Shown here one piece after another: positions 10,577 to 20,206 of a DNA stretch of 64,000 bases; the stretch's first letter is position 1, and the number at the start of each line of letters is the position of its first letter. The position numbers and the translations under genes were made by a program. Location: assembly GCA_001856825.1 (NCBI GenBank), contig ATMD01000002.1, positions 124,004 to 188,003 on the forward strand, read 5' to 3'. The notes below the pieces were generated by a model that made no database searches, was not told the DNA's origin, and saw nothing but the letters and a program-made list of their open reading frames with translations. Origin of the DNA: Thermoplasmatales archaeon I-plasma (GTDB taxonomy: Archaea; Thermoplasmatota; Thermoplasmata; Thermoplasmatales; GCA-001856825).

Positions 10577-11579
10577 ATCTCAAGACCATGAGGTCCGCCA
10601 TTATCTTCAACTGCTCCTTCTGAGGAGGGGAATTTGTGATTCTTTCGATTGAGGATACCGCGCTGTCGTAATATTTCTTCGCTAGGTTCTTCGTCTTCTC
10701 CAGCGCTCCACATTCTTCAATGATCTGCTTCACCTTCTGAAAATCATCCCTTGAAATCCCCTTCTTTCCGAGCCTTTCCTTGATGAAATCTACATCACTC
10801 TTCCTTGCCATTTCGTAGGTGTTCAGTATAAGATGCGTTTTCTTCCCTTCTTCGAAATCACTCATTACAGATTTTCCAAGTTCATTCTCGTTGCCAAACA
10901 TACCGAGAATGTCGTCCTGGATCTGGAAGGCAATTCCAAGCGGTATGCCATAATTATCGATCTTTTCTGGGTGTTTGTACCCTCCCAATATTGCTCCCAT
11001 TTTCATGGGACCATTTACCGTATATTGCGCTGTCTTGTATTTGTGAATGGCCGTGACGTCGTCAAGGGTGATTCTGTCCCCAATGGGAAGAGTTATGTCC
11101 ATCAACTGGCCGATTCCGGTTTCCTCCACGATTTCTGACATCAGCTTCATTGCTGAATTCAGGCGACGCGGATCGAAATCCACACCAAGCAGGGCTTCAT
11201 GAGAATAGGCATCAGACAGGTCAGCACACACTATCGAGATCCCCTCGTTTATCTTTTCTCCATATCCAAACATCTTGTGGAAAGTAGGTCCTCCCCTCCT
11301 TATCTCGCTCTGGTCTATGATATCGTCGTGGATCAGCAGATATGACTGCATGAGCTCAAGCGAAATGGAGGCATCTATGATCTTGTCATCAATGTCAGAA
11401 TTTATCCAGTAACCAAGAATCATGAAAAGCGGCCTGATCCTCTTGCCCCCTCTCATTGTGAATTCCCTCAATTTTGAGATGGCATCCCTCTCGATACCGG
11501 ACTTCCCTGCTATCTTGTCTGCAAAGAACCTCTCTAACGCAGCGTCAACCTGACCCTTGTATTTGGAAACGAAGTCCAT
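10569..11579 (-). CDS. Polyprenyl (geranylgeranyl/farnesyl) diphosphate synthase
   Basis: GGKRIRPLFM, LIHDDIIDQSEIRRGGPTFH (first Asp-rich motif), FQIQDDILGMFG (second Asp-rich motif). Confidence 0.93.
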   Translation of the reverse strand: MDFVSKYKGQVDAALERFFADKIAGKSGIERDAISKLREFTMRGGKRIRPLFMILGYWINSDIDDKIIDASISLELMQSYLLIHDDIIDQSEIRRGGPTFHKMFGYGEKINEGISIVCADLSDAYSHEALLGVDFDPRRLNSAMKLMSEIVEETGIGQLMDITLPIGDRITLDDVTAIHKYKTAQYTVNGPMKMGAILGGYKHPEKIDNYGIPLGIAFQIQDDILGMFGNENELGKSVMSDFEEGKKTHLILNTYEMARKSDVDFIKERLGKKGISRDDFQKVKQIIEECGALEKTKNLAKKYYDSAVSSIERITNSPPQKEQLKIMADLMVLRSK

Positions 11580-11698
11580 GCTCCTTTATGATCTCGGTTT
11601 ATAAGAAAGTTCTCGGGAAACTATTCTAATTTTATGCAAATTATCCTATAAAAGGAGTTTAATATCCAAATCTGATAGGGAAGATACAAAAAACAGGA

Positions 11699-12620
11699 AT
11701 GTATCTGATGATAACTATTGATAATCTCACGAAGATATACTCTCCAAAGGAAAGGGCCGCAGTTGACGGACTTAGCCTGGAGATAAGGGATGGGGAAATA
11801 GTGGGATTTGTTGGTTTAAATGGTGCTGGGAAGTCGACAACAATAAGAATAGCCGCTGGGGTTACGCTTCCCACTTCTGGTGATGTTCTTGTGGACGGTA
11901 AAAGCATCACCAGGGAGAAAACAGATGCATCAAGGCAGATCGGGTGGGTTCCGGAGCTACCCAATTTCGAAATGAATGCCAAGGCAGTCCCACTCCTGAG
12001 GTATTTTGCAGGCTATTACGGCCTGACCAAGGACCAGGAGAAAGAGCACATAGATGAATTGCTCAAGCAGGTAGGATTGTGGGAACACAGGAACAAGAAG
12101 TTGAGGGCCTACTCCCAGGGAATGAAGAAGAGGTTCTCCCTAGCAGAGTCCCTCATAGGCGACCCTAACAATCTCATGTTCGATGAAACGCTCAATGGTC
12201 TTGATCCCGAAGGAGTACAATTCGTAAGAAATCTTATTCTTGACCAGAAGAAGAAAGGGAAAGCGATCCCTCCTCTCCTCACACATACTGAGCGAGATAG
12301 AAGCCTTATCAGATCGTATAGCAATAATCCATCATGGAAAGTTAATCAAGATGCTCGACAGGAAGGAACTGAATGAACTTGGTCGGGAGAGAATATCGAT
12401 TGAGATAGACAACCTTGACGACAGGTTGCTTGCAATTCTCTCGAGATATGGTGACGTCAAAGACACAGGCAACGGCATTTCCATAACGTCGCTGAGGGTT
12501 GACAAGAAGGACTATCCCAACATCCTCCAGGAACTTGTGCAGGCTGGTTACAAGGTAAGAAAATTTGAACCTTCCGGGGAATCGTTAGAGGAATATTTCT
12601 TCAATGCCATAGGTGAATAG
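11699..12620 (+). pseudogene. ABC transporter ATP-binding protein, frameshifted (ABC-2 type)
   Basis: Walker A GLNGAGKST and YSQGMKKRFSLAESLIGDPNNLMFDE in the 11699 ORF; the H-loop LLSSHILSEIEALSD continues in the 12240..12620 ORF. Dropping one C of CCC at 12268-12270 restores KAILLSSHILSEIE. Confidence 0.85.
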
Positions 12621-12753
12621 ATATGTACCATATACTAAATCCAAATGAAAGAATTCCAGGGAAATCGAGATCTTTTTTGATGCGCAATCAAGGAGATGAA
12701 TTGTCTAATCCAGCCAGACTCAAGAGAATAAAAATAATAGAAGGAGTGATACA

Positions 12754-14736
12754 ATGAAATATTCTGGAAGAAAGAAAGACGGAATGTCAAGACTTAGAAT
12801 GCCTATCGTGGTATTGATACTGGCAACAATGGTCATGGGCGTAGCAATACCTGCAATTTCGGGCGCACAAAACAGCACTCAATCGGCCCCCCAATACGGT
12901 TACCCGTTCAGTGTATTAAACACAACGCTGTCCGAGCAAGGTAGTGCTAATTCTTACGAGCTTCAGATAGGGATGGACGACGCAGGAACGGTCAGCCTTG
13001 CCCAGTTCAACCTTAACTTACCCCGCTCATTTTACGGAGCAGGGAATGTCTCATCAGAGCAGCTGTCCAAGACAAATATTCAGGTAGGATATTTTGAATT
13101 GTCCTATCCCGTATATGCCCTGAATAATGCAAGCAGGGGCCACTACAATTTTTCATTGAGGGTTCAGTACTGGACATCCCTGCCATACTCTGGCACAGGC
13201 GCATACAGTGCAAACCAGACTTTCAATCTCAATATTACTTATTTGGGAACAACTTCCATCAAGATAACAACTTCCGCAGTTACTCTCATATCAGGACAGA
13301 CTAACTATCTGAAGATGTCCGTAGAAAATCAAGGTACGGGGAACGTTTCAGACCTCAAGATGGTAGCCAGTACCCAGTCACAGCTGACTTTAATGAAATC
13401 TCTTCCCACCGTCAATTCACTTGGCTCAAAGGGGGTATACAACTTTACAGCGCAGGTTTACGTTGCAAGCTCCGTATCAGGTGCAGTTTCTATGAATTTC
13501 ACAGCCACCTTTGACAGCCCCTATGGAAGTCAGGAATCCACAAGCAACGATACAACTTTCCAGGTTCAGCCGCCATTGGTCTCCATAGACATTACCTCTT
13601 CAACAGCCCTGTTGAACACTGGTAAAACAAACAATGTCTCCTTTACCTTCACTAACAGCGGAAATGACAACCTCTCGAATGTGCAATCAGCACCATCATC
13701 CCAGTCACAGATCAGTTTCCTGAATCAGTTTCCGTTGATTGCGTCCCTTGAGGCGGGGCATTCTTTCTCATGGGTTGAGCCAATTTATGTCTCGAGCTCA
13801 GTATCAGGTGCTGTGACAATTGACTTCACTGAGACTTTCACAACAATGTCTGGAGTACAATCTTCGGAACAGGTTACCGTTGGATTCCACACTCAACAGA
13901 CAATCAATACGGAAAATGTATCGCTGGAAGTAAGATTTGTTTCCCCTTACATCATGTTGGGCCTTAATTCGACAGCAGTTCTAGACATCACTAACATAGC
14001 CAATACATCAATATACTCTCCGCTTGTCGACTTTTCAGCTCCATCCGGTTTCACTGTCACAGGCAATTCCATCTTATATTTCCCTGGAGTTTCTCTAGGG
14101 GCAGGAGATAGTTTCACGGCACCCATAACAATAAGCAGCTCTCCAACCACTACCCAGGGATCATATACAGCTAATGTTGGAATAGAATACTACAATAGCA
14201 CTGGCTCTGTTGTAACGAAAACATACTCTGCGGGATTCCTTGCAATTGCCCCAGTGTCGCTGATAGTACAAGGATTCTCTGAAAATGCCTCCGGAAATAG
14301 CGTAACGGTAAGCGGAACTTTGCTGGACGAAGGAGCCGGATCTGCATACTATCTGACATTAGAGGCTAATTTTGCACAGCAAGGCGTAACTTCTTCAGGG
14401 ACTACATACCTAGGGGAAATTGACTCAAACACTCCAACACCGTTCAGCCTAACACTAAAGATACCTTCAGGAGCTGTCAACGGCTCTGCTACAGTCTCGA
14501 TATCGGTCGCATACCAAAACTATTATGGCCAGGCAATTAACTCAACGATTGTATCCCACGTAATAACATTCCAGGCTTCAAATAGCTCAGCAATTCATAC
14601 TCCTCCTCCAGTCAACAAATTCAGCCGTGTTAGGGCAATTGCCTCACTAATCACTATTCTGGTGATAGTGCTATTGATCATTGTTGGCGTGGCATTGGTC
14701 GTAAGGAGAAGGAACAGAAGAAAGAAGGGGCAGTAA
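12754..14736 (+). CDS. Secreted, membrane-anchored protein with repeated CARDB/NEW3-like beta domains
   Basis: N-terminal signal/TM, Ser/Thr/Asn-rich repeated ectodomain, C-terminal TM followed by RRRNRRKKGQ; lies between ABC ATPase and permease. Confidence 0.7.
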   Translation: MKYSGRKKDGMSRLRMPIVVLILATMVMGVAIPAISGAQNSTQSAPQYGYPFSVLNTTLSEQGSANSYELQIGMDDAGTVSLAQFNLNLPRSFYGAGNVSSEQLSKTNIQVGYFELSYPVYALNNASRGHYNFSLRVQYWTSLPYSGTGAYSANQTFNLNITYLGTTSIKITTSAVTLISGQTNYLKMSVENQGTGNVSDLKMVASTQSQLTLMKSLPTVNSLGSKGVYNFTAQVYVASSVSGAVSMNFTATFDSPYGSQESTSNDTTFQVQPPLVSIDITSSTALLNTGKTNNVSFTFTNSGNDNLSNVQSAPSSQSQISFLNQFPLIASLEAGHSFSWVEPIYVSSSVSGAVTIDFTETFTTMSGVQSSEQVTVGFHTQQTINTENVSLEVRFVSPYIMLGLNSTAVLDITNIANTSIYSPLVDFSAPSGFTVTGNSILYFPGVSLGAGDSFTAPITISSSPTTTQGSYTANVGIEYYNSTGSVVTKTYSAGFLAIAPVSLIVQGFSENASGNSVTVSGTLLDEGAGSAYYLTLEANFAQQGVTSSGTTYLGEIDSNTPTPFSLTLKIPSGAVNGSATVSISVAYQNYYGQAINSTIVSHVITFQASNSSAIHTPPPVNKFSRVRAIASLITILVIVLLIIVGVALVVRRRNRRKKGQ

Positions 14737-14912
14737 ACCCGTGATCAAGATGATGAGATGGACAAGAAGGTAATCATGCAATGAAACCATATTTTGCTAT
14801 CTGTAGGGATATGGGAGGACTGAGTGAAGGCAAGACTGCTCGCTCAATCTTATCCCGTATAAAAATTAGCCAAGCGTCTTCCTTGCATGCCAATCATTGG
14901 GGTAGATAGAAA

Positions 14913-16388
14913 GTGCGTCCAGTATTCTACGAAATAAAGAGGTCTATCACCAACAGATTCTCTATAGTCCTGATAGTGGCAATCATAGGACTTTCTGCGC
15001 TCATATCATATGAAGGAGGTGTCTCCTCAACATCTCACAATGCCAGAATAGGGTCTACCAACGAAGTGACAGGCTATTACGTTTCAGGGAACACTGTGAC
15101 GTTAATATCATACTTTTACGACCAAAATGGGAATCCCGTTAGTGACGTTAAGGCGAATGCCCTCCTTAACGGTACGAGATTTCCGGGGATAGAAACGTCT
15201 CCAGGAACCGTGGAGTTCAATGTAACCGCATTGCCACAGGATAGGATAGACCGTTCAACTTCGGTGTACATAACATTGAATTATACCTATAAATCATCAT
15301 TCGGCCTCAAAACAAGCACAAATACTTCCATGACAATAAATGTAGTCAACACCAAGTACTCAGGCCTGAATGTAGTCACGGGAATATCAGATCCAAGCAA
15401 CAATTCAAATCTAGGGTTCCTATTGTTCTATGTTGGAGCTGCAGGAAATCATACTGCACCTGATATAGACGTAAACCTTGCAACTGTAACTTCAGGTGTA
15501 ATGAGCACAAGTTACATCTGGGAACATGAATATTCGTCCTTCACCCACCTGAGCATCTTTCCATCCCTCGGTTCAGCGGCCATCAATAAGACCTATGGGC
15601 TATACATAAAGAGCGGCGTGTCTTCATCCGTTTTCTTCAAGTCTCCGATTGGACCCCTTTCTCTCTACAAGCCCACGACGGTTAGTTCTCTAGAGACCGC
15701 CTTCTTTTCGATTGAGAGCTCCCTGCTAGTAATATTCATACCACTCCTTGCGGTGTTCATGGCATATTTCACATACGGCAAGGACAGAGTCATGGGGGTG
15801 CTGGAAACAGTCATAAAGAGGCCCATCACAAAAGGAGGCGCTATTCGTTCCAGATTCCTCGCCAATTCCGTGGTTGTTGCATCTTCAATAGTGGCTGCAA
15901 TACTGGTGAGCGACCTGATCTCCTTCAGGTACTTCCACCTATTCATGCCAGCATCTTTCGTTATCTATATGTCGTGGGCGTACTCAATTATAGGCATATC
16001 ATTCCTTGCGATCGCATACCTGTTTTCCCATCTACTTAAGTCCCCAGGATCCTTACTTGGAGCCCTGATTGCTGTTTTCATGATATTCGGCCTTTTCTGG
16101 ACTGTCATATTTGATGTTGTTGTATCGGTGTTTTCAATAGTATCAGGATCAACAACCTACCTGACACTTCAGGTAATATTTGATTATGCCAATCCCGCAG
16201 GATATGCATCCCTGTTCCAGTTGTTCATCACCCACAGCCTGTCCGGAGGCCTGGGCGGAGGAGGCTCATCTCAGAGCATAAATCCTGCAAATTTCGGGGT
16301 CACACCAGCTCTGTTATTGATATCGGCTATATTGTGGGTAGCAGTTCCATTCATTCTCGCCCAGCAGATAGCAATCAAGAGAGACTAG
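14913..16388 (+). CDS. ABC-2 type transporter permease
   Basis: N-terminal TM, large extracellular domain, C-terminal cluster of hydrophobic helices; adjacent to ABC ATPase. Confidence 0.72.
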   Translation: MRPVFYEIKRSITNRFSIVLIVAIIGLSALISYEGGVSSTSHNARIGSTNEVTGYYVSGNTVTLISYFYDQNGNPVSDVKANALLNGTRFPGIETSPGTVEFNVTALPQDRIDRSTSVYITLNYTYKSSFGLKTSTNTSMTINVVNTKYSGLNVVTGISDPSNNSNLGFLLFYVGAAGNHTAPDIDVNLATVTSGVMSTSYIWEHEYSSFTHLSIFPSLGSAAINKTYGLYIKSGVSSSVFFKSPIGPLSLYKPTTVSSLETAFFSIESSLLVIFIPLLAVFMAYFTYGKDRVMGVLETVIKRPITKGGAIRSRFLANSVVVASSIVAAILVSDLISFRYFHLFMPASFVIYMSWAYSIIGISFLAIAYLFSHLLKSPGSLLGALIAVFMIFGLFWTVIFDVVVSVFSIVSGSTTYLTLQVIFDYANPAGYASLFQLFITHSLSGGLGGGGSSQSINPANFGVTPALLLISAILWVAVPFILAQQIAIKRD

Positions 16389-16466
16389 TATGGTAATGTG
16401 AAAGTTGGAAATCTATATGAAGACAAATGAAGGTATTTAAATAACGAGGAGATAACGGGGAAGTCT

Positions 16467-16958
16467 ATGAATAAGATCAAGGTCGTCAATGATGTAGGTG
16501 ATTTAGTAACTATTTTTACAATTTCGAACGACAGGACGAAGAGCGAGCTGTTGAAGTTACTGAACCAGAACTGGATGACTGAGGATGAGGTAAAACAGAA
16601 GCTGGGAGCAAAGGCGGTCGAATACCTCAAGTACATGGAAAAGATAAAATTCGTAGAATCGCAGTGGTCTAATACGCCAAATGGCCCGAAGAAGGTTTTC
16701 CACAATTACTATACGAGTATCCAGATTAACATTCTGCTGCCAACCGAGGAGGCTGGTGATGTGATATACGTTGCCTCCCTTGAGGACAGTGAAGTTGAAA
16801 ATTACTGCCACAAAATAACAAAGATGATTGATGATGGCATACAGTACATAGCAGAAATACAGGAGAAATTGCAACAGTCGCCAACGTACGTCAGGGCAAT
16901 CATAAAGAGAAGCAAGCATCTCACGATAAAAGGAATGAAGGTGGAGAAAGTACCTTGA
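16467..16958 (+). CDS. Winged-helix (ArsR-like) transcriptional regulator
   Basis: SNDRTKSELLKLLNQNWMTEDEVKQKLG helix-turn-helix-like segment. Confidence 0.6.
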   Translation: MNKIKVVNDVGDLVTIFTISNDRTKSELLKLLNQNWMTEDEVKQKLGAKAVEYLKYMEKIKFVESQWSNTPNGPKKVFHNYYTSIQINILLPTEEAGDVIYVASLEDSEVENYCHKITKMIDDGIQYIAEIQEKLQQSPTYVRAIIKRSKHLTIKGMKVEKVP

Positions 16959-17971
16959 TTACTGTCCTCAGAATAGGACACAGACCGGATAGGGACAAGA
17001 GAATTACAACGCACGTGGCACTGGTTTCCAGAGCTTTCGGTGCAGACAGGATTATTGTAGATAAAGTGGACGACAAACTGGCAAGGACGATTGACAACGT
17101 TACTAGGAAGTTCGGCGGAAAATTTGAGATAGGGTTCGGAAACTACATGGAAGAAATAAGGAAATTCAAGGGTATAAAGGTACATCTCACGATGTACGGC
17201 ATGCCCCTTGAAAGTAAGATAAAGGAAATCAAGAAGTCTGAGGATATAATGGTAATAGTCGGATCGGAGAAGGTCCCCAGGATTATCTACGAAGTTTCTG
17301 ATTTCAATGTTGCAGTCAAGAATCAGCCTCATTCGGAGGTGTCTGCCCTTTCCATTTTCCTGGACAGGCTAGGGAGATCGAAGGAGTTGAAGGATGAATT
17401 GAGGATTATTCCAGAGGAGAGGGGGAAGAGGGTCCTTAGAATACCTGGGAGGGATGAATGCATTGCCTTGCTGGAAAAGTACGGGGCAGACGAGAGACTG
17501 AAGAGGCATTCCATTATGTGCAGTAGGGTGGCACTCAAGATCGGGGAAGGCTGCAATTCAGATGCACGCCTTCTGGAGGCTGGTGCGCTTTTGCATGACA
17601 TAGGAAGAACGGTTACCCACAGCATATTCCACGGTGTCGAAGGGTACAGGATTCTAAAGAGGGAGGGGATGGACGAGACCATAGCAAGGTTCTGCAGTAC
17701 TCACGTAGGTGCAGGGTTGCTGAAGAGCACCGCAAGGAAGTTGAAACTTCCAGACCAGGATTACATTCCCAGGACCATTGAGGAGAAGATTGTCTGCAAT
17801 TCAGATACACTGCTCAACGGGGACAGGGTAGTGAAGATTGAAGAGATAGCTGAGGACTACAGGCGAAAGGGTCTCCTTTCTGAAATTCCTAGACTGAGGC
17901 GTCTTTATTCGTACCTTGAAAATAAGTGCGGATTCAGTATAGATGAGTTGATGAAGCTTAATGAGCAGTAA
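16955..17971 (+). CDS. tRNA (cytidine(56)-2'-O)-methyltransferase (Trm56) fused to a C-terminal HD-domain phosphohydrolase
   Basis: N-terminal LRIGHRPDRDKRITTHVALVSRAFGA and IVGSEKVP; C-terminal HSIMCSRVALKI...GALLHDIGRTVTH (HDIG). Confidence 0.83.
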   Translation: MITVLRIGHRPDRDKRITTHVALVSRAFGADRIIVDKVDDKLARTIDNVTRKFGGKFEIGFGNYMEEIRKFKGIKVHLTMYGMPLESKIKEIKKSEDIMVIVGSEKVPRIIYEVSDFNVAVKNQPHSEVSALSIFLDRLGRSKELKDELRIIPEERGKRVLRIPGRDECIALLEKYGADERLKRHSIMCSRVALKIGEGCNSDARLLEAGALLHDIGRTVTHSIFHGVEGYRILKREGMDETIARFCSTHVGAGLLKSTARKLKLPDQDYIPRTIEEKIVCNSDTLLNGDRVVKIEEIAEDYRRKGLLSEIPRLRRLYSYLENKCGFSIDELMKLNEQ

Positions 17972-18000
17972 TATCTTTAACTCAGAGGAAATTTAGTCAC

Positions 18001-18852
18001 GTGAAGATAGTTTCAACCAGCAATTCAGAGGGGCTCTCTTCAAAGATATCATCCATTCTTGACGTACCTCTTGCTAGAATCAGCAGGAGGAGATTTGCAG
18101 ATGGGGAGCTCTACGTAAGATTGGAAGAACCTCTAGATGAGGCCATACTTGTAGGTAGCACTTATCCTGATTCGGGCATAATAGACATCCTCCTAACGGC
18201 TGATGCGTCCCTCAATGCGGGAGTGAAGAAACCCATCCTTCTGATCCCCTACTTTGGTTATGCAAGGCAAGACGCGATGTTTCAGCCGTATGAAGCTGTG
18301 AGTGCGAGAGTTCTCTCGAATCTTTTCAAGGAGAGGTTCGAGAAGATTTTAGTCATAAACATGCACTCGCCGGAAGGCATGGCCTTTCTCGGGAAGAAAG
18401 GGGAGGAGATTAGAGCCGAACCCGTGATAGGCAAAAAGGTGAAGGAGGATGGGAATGACCTGGTAATCTCGCCGGACGACGGGTTCAAGGAGGAAGGTGA
18501 GAACATATCAAAGGTGGCAGGACTGGATTCAATCTACCTGAACAAGAAGAGGGTTTCAGATACGAAAGTAGAAATCACCATACCTGAGGGAATAAGTGTA
18601 AGGGACAAGGTCGTGGCACTGACGGACGACATGATATCAACTGGAGGGACAATTCTCGAATCTTCCAAAGTCCTTAAACAAAATGGTGCCAAAGCGATAA
18701 ATGTTTACTGCGTGCATGGCCTCTTTGTATCGGGTACATCTAAGTACGCAGGTTTTGTGGACAGCATATCAACCACAGACACCGTTGAGGGGCCATTTTC
18801 TAAAATGACCGTTTCTGAAATAGCGGCTTCAAGTCTCAGAAAATATATATGA
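18001..18852 (+). CDS. prs: Ribose-phosphate pyrophosphokinase
   Basis: RRFADGELYVRL, YFGYARQD, VVALTDDMISTGGTILES; GTG start. Confidence 0.93.
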   Translation: MKIVSTSNSEGLSSKISSILDVPLARISRRRFADGELYVRLEEPLDEAILVGSTYPDSGIIDILLTADASLNAGVKKPILLIPYFGYARQDAMFQPYEAVSARVLSNLFKERFEKILVINMHSPEGMAFLGKKGEEIRAEPVIGKKVKEDGNDLVISPDDGFKEEGENISKVAGLDSIYLNKKRVSDTKVEITIPEGISVRDKVVALTDDMISTGGTILESSKVLKQNGAKAINVYCVHGLFVSGTSKYAGFVDSISTTDTVEGPFSKMTVSEIAASSLRKYI

Positions 18853-18911
18853 CCCTGGGCCTCCGGGTGTAAAATCCTCTAGAAGCTCCAGGTTGAGTTC
18901 CGTAAAGGAAT

Positions 18912-20114
18912 TTACTTTGATGTCAGTTCAAAGAGTTTGCCCAGTCTCCTGACTCCTTCCACTATGTTTTCGTTTGTGCTGTATGTGAAGTTGAGCCTCA
19001 TGGATTCGTGGTTGTCCTCGTCAGGGTAGAATGCAGATCCAACTACGTATAGCACCTTCTGTCTTACCGCCTCATCGAACATCTTGTCTGTGTTTGCGCC
19101 CTTCCTGGTAACCCAGAGGAACATTCCTCCGTTTGGTCTTGTGAACTCTACATCTTTCGGGAAATAGTTCTCAAAGGATTCTATCATGAGGTCTCTCTTT
19201 TGCTTGTAGAGTTCGATTATCTTAGGAACCTGCTTGTCCATGTAACCTCCTGAAACGTATGCTTCTGCGATATACTCCGAAAGGGTGCTAGAGGCGAGAT
19301 CAAGGGCCTGTTTCGCAATGTTCAGTTTTTCCTTCACATCCGATGGTGCAACTACATAGCCAAGTCTCAAGCCTGGGGATAGGACCTTGGAAAATGTGCC
19401 AAGATATACCACATCCCTATCCATTGACCTTAGGGTTGGAACATGCGCCCCTGCAAACCTCAGGGAGCCATATGGATTATCTTCAATTATTGTGATCCCC
19501 CTCTCACTAGCTATCTCCAGCAGTTCCTTTCTCCTCTCCATGCTCATGGTAATTCCTGTTGGATTCTGGAAATTTGGGATTACATAGATGAACTTGGGGT
19601 TTGGATATTTCTTAAGGGTTTCCCTGAGTAAGTCCATCCTCATTCCATAATGGTCCATCTCGACCCCGATAATTTTGATCCCAGATCCATGAAGGGCTGA
19701 TATTGTTCCAACGTACGTAGGGGCTTCAGTTATTACATACTCCCCCGGGTTGGCGAATATCTTTCCTAACATATATAGGGCTTCCTGGGACCCGGTAGTC
19801 TGGATAATGTCAGTGGGTTCAGATTTTATGCCCTCTTTCTCCAGGAGCATCTTTGAAAGTGCGACATTTAGTGAATCAAGTCCCTCGGTAGCCCCGTATT
19901 GCAGCATCTTCTTCCCGTTTTTTGATAACTGTTCGTCAAAAATCTTCCTTATATCCTCTATAGGGAAAGATTCAGGATTTGGGAGGCCCCCACCGAATGA
20001 GATTATATCAGGCTGGTTGGCAACTTTAAGAAGCAGTCTTATTGCAGAAGGTTTCATCGAATTAGCTAAAGTAGAAAACTGTCTCCTGATTGGTGCATTA
20101 ACCGACATAGACAA
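18912..20114 (-). CDS. PLP-dependent aminotransferase (class I/II, 2-aminoadipate aminotransferase-like)
   Basis: ISFGGGLPNPESFP, NFQNPTG, EDNPYGSLRF, GTFSKVLSPGLRLGYV. Confidence 0.88.
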   Translation of the reverse strand: MSMSVNAPIRRQFSTLANSMKPSAIRLLLKVANQPDIISFGGGLPNPESFPIEDIRKIFDEQLSKNGKKMLQYGATEGLDSLNVALSKMLLEKEGIKSEPTDIIQTTGSQEALYMLGKIFANPGEYVITEAPTYVGTISALHGSGIKIIGVEMDHYGMRMDLLRETLKKYPNPKFIYVIPNFQNPTGITMSMERRKELLEIASERGITIIEDNPYGSLRFAGAHVPTLRSMDRDVVYLGTFSKVLSPGLRLGYVVAPSDVKEKLNIAKQALDLASSTLSEYIAEAYVSGGYMDKQVPKIIELYKQKRDLMIESFENYFPKDVEFTRPNGGMFLWVTRKGANTDKMFDEAVRQKVLYVVGSAFYPDEDNHESMRLNFTYSTNENIVEGVRRLGKLFELTSK

Positions 20115-20206
20115 GAATCGGTTCGAAAGGTAAAAAGGTTTTGAAATGTCTAAGGCCTTACAAATTTTATAATAATTTCTAGGTACTGGCCATCAGAAAT
20201 GACCCC

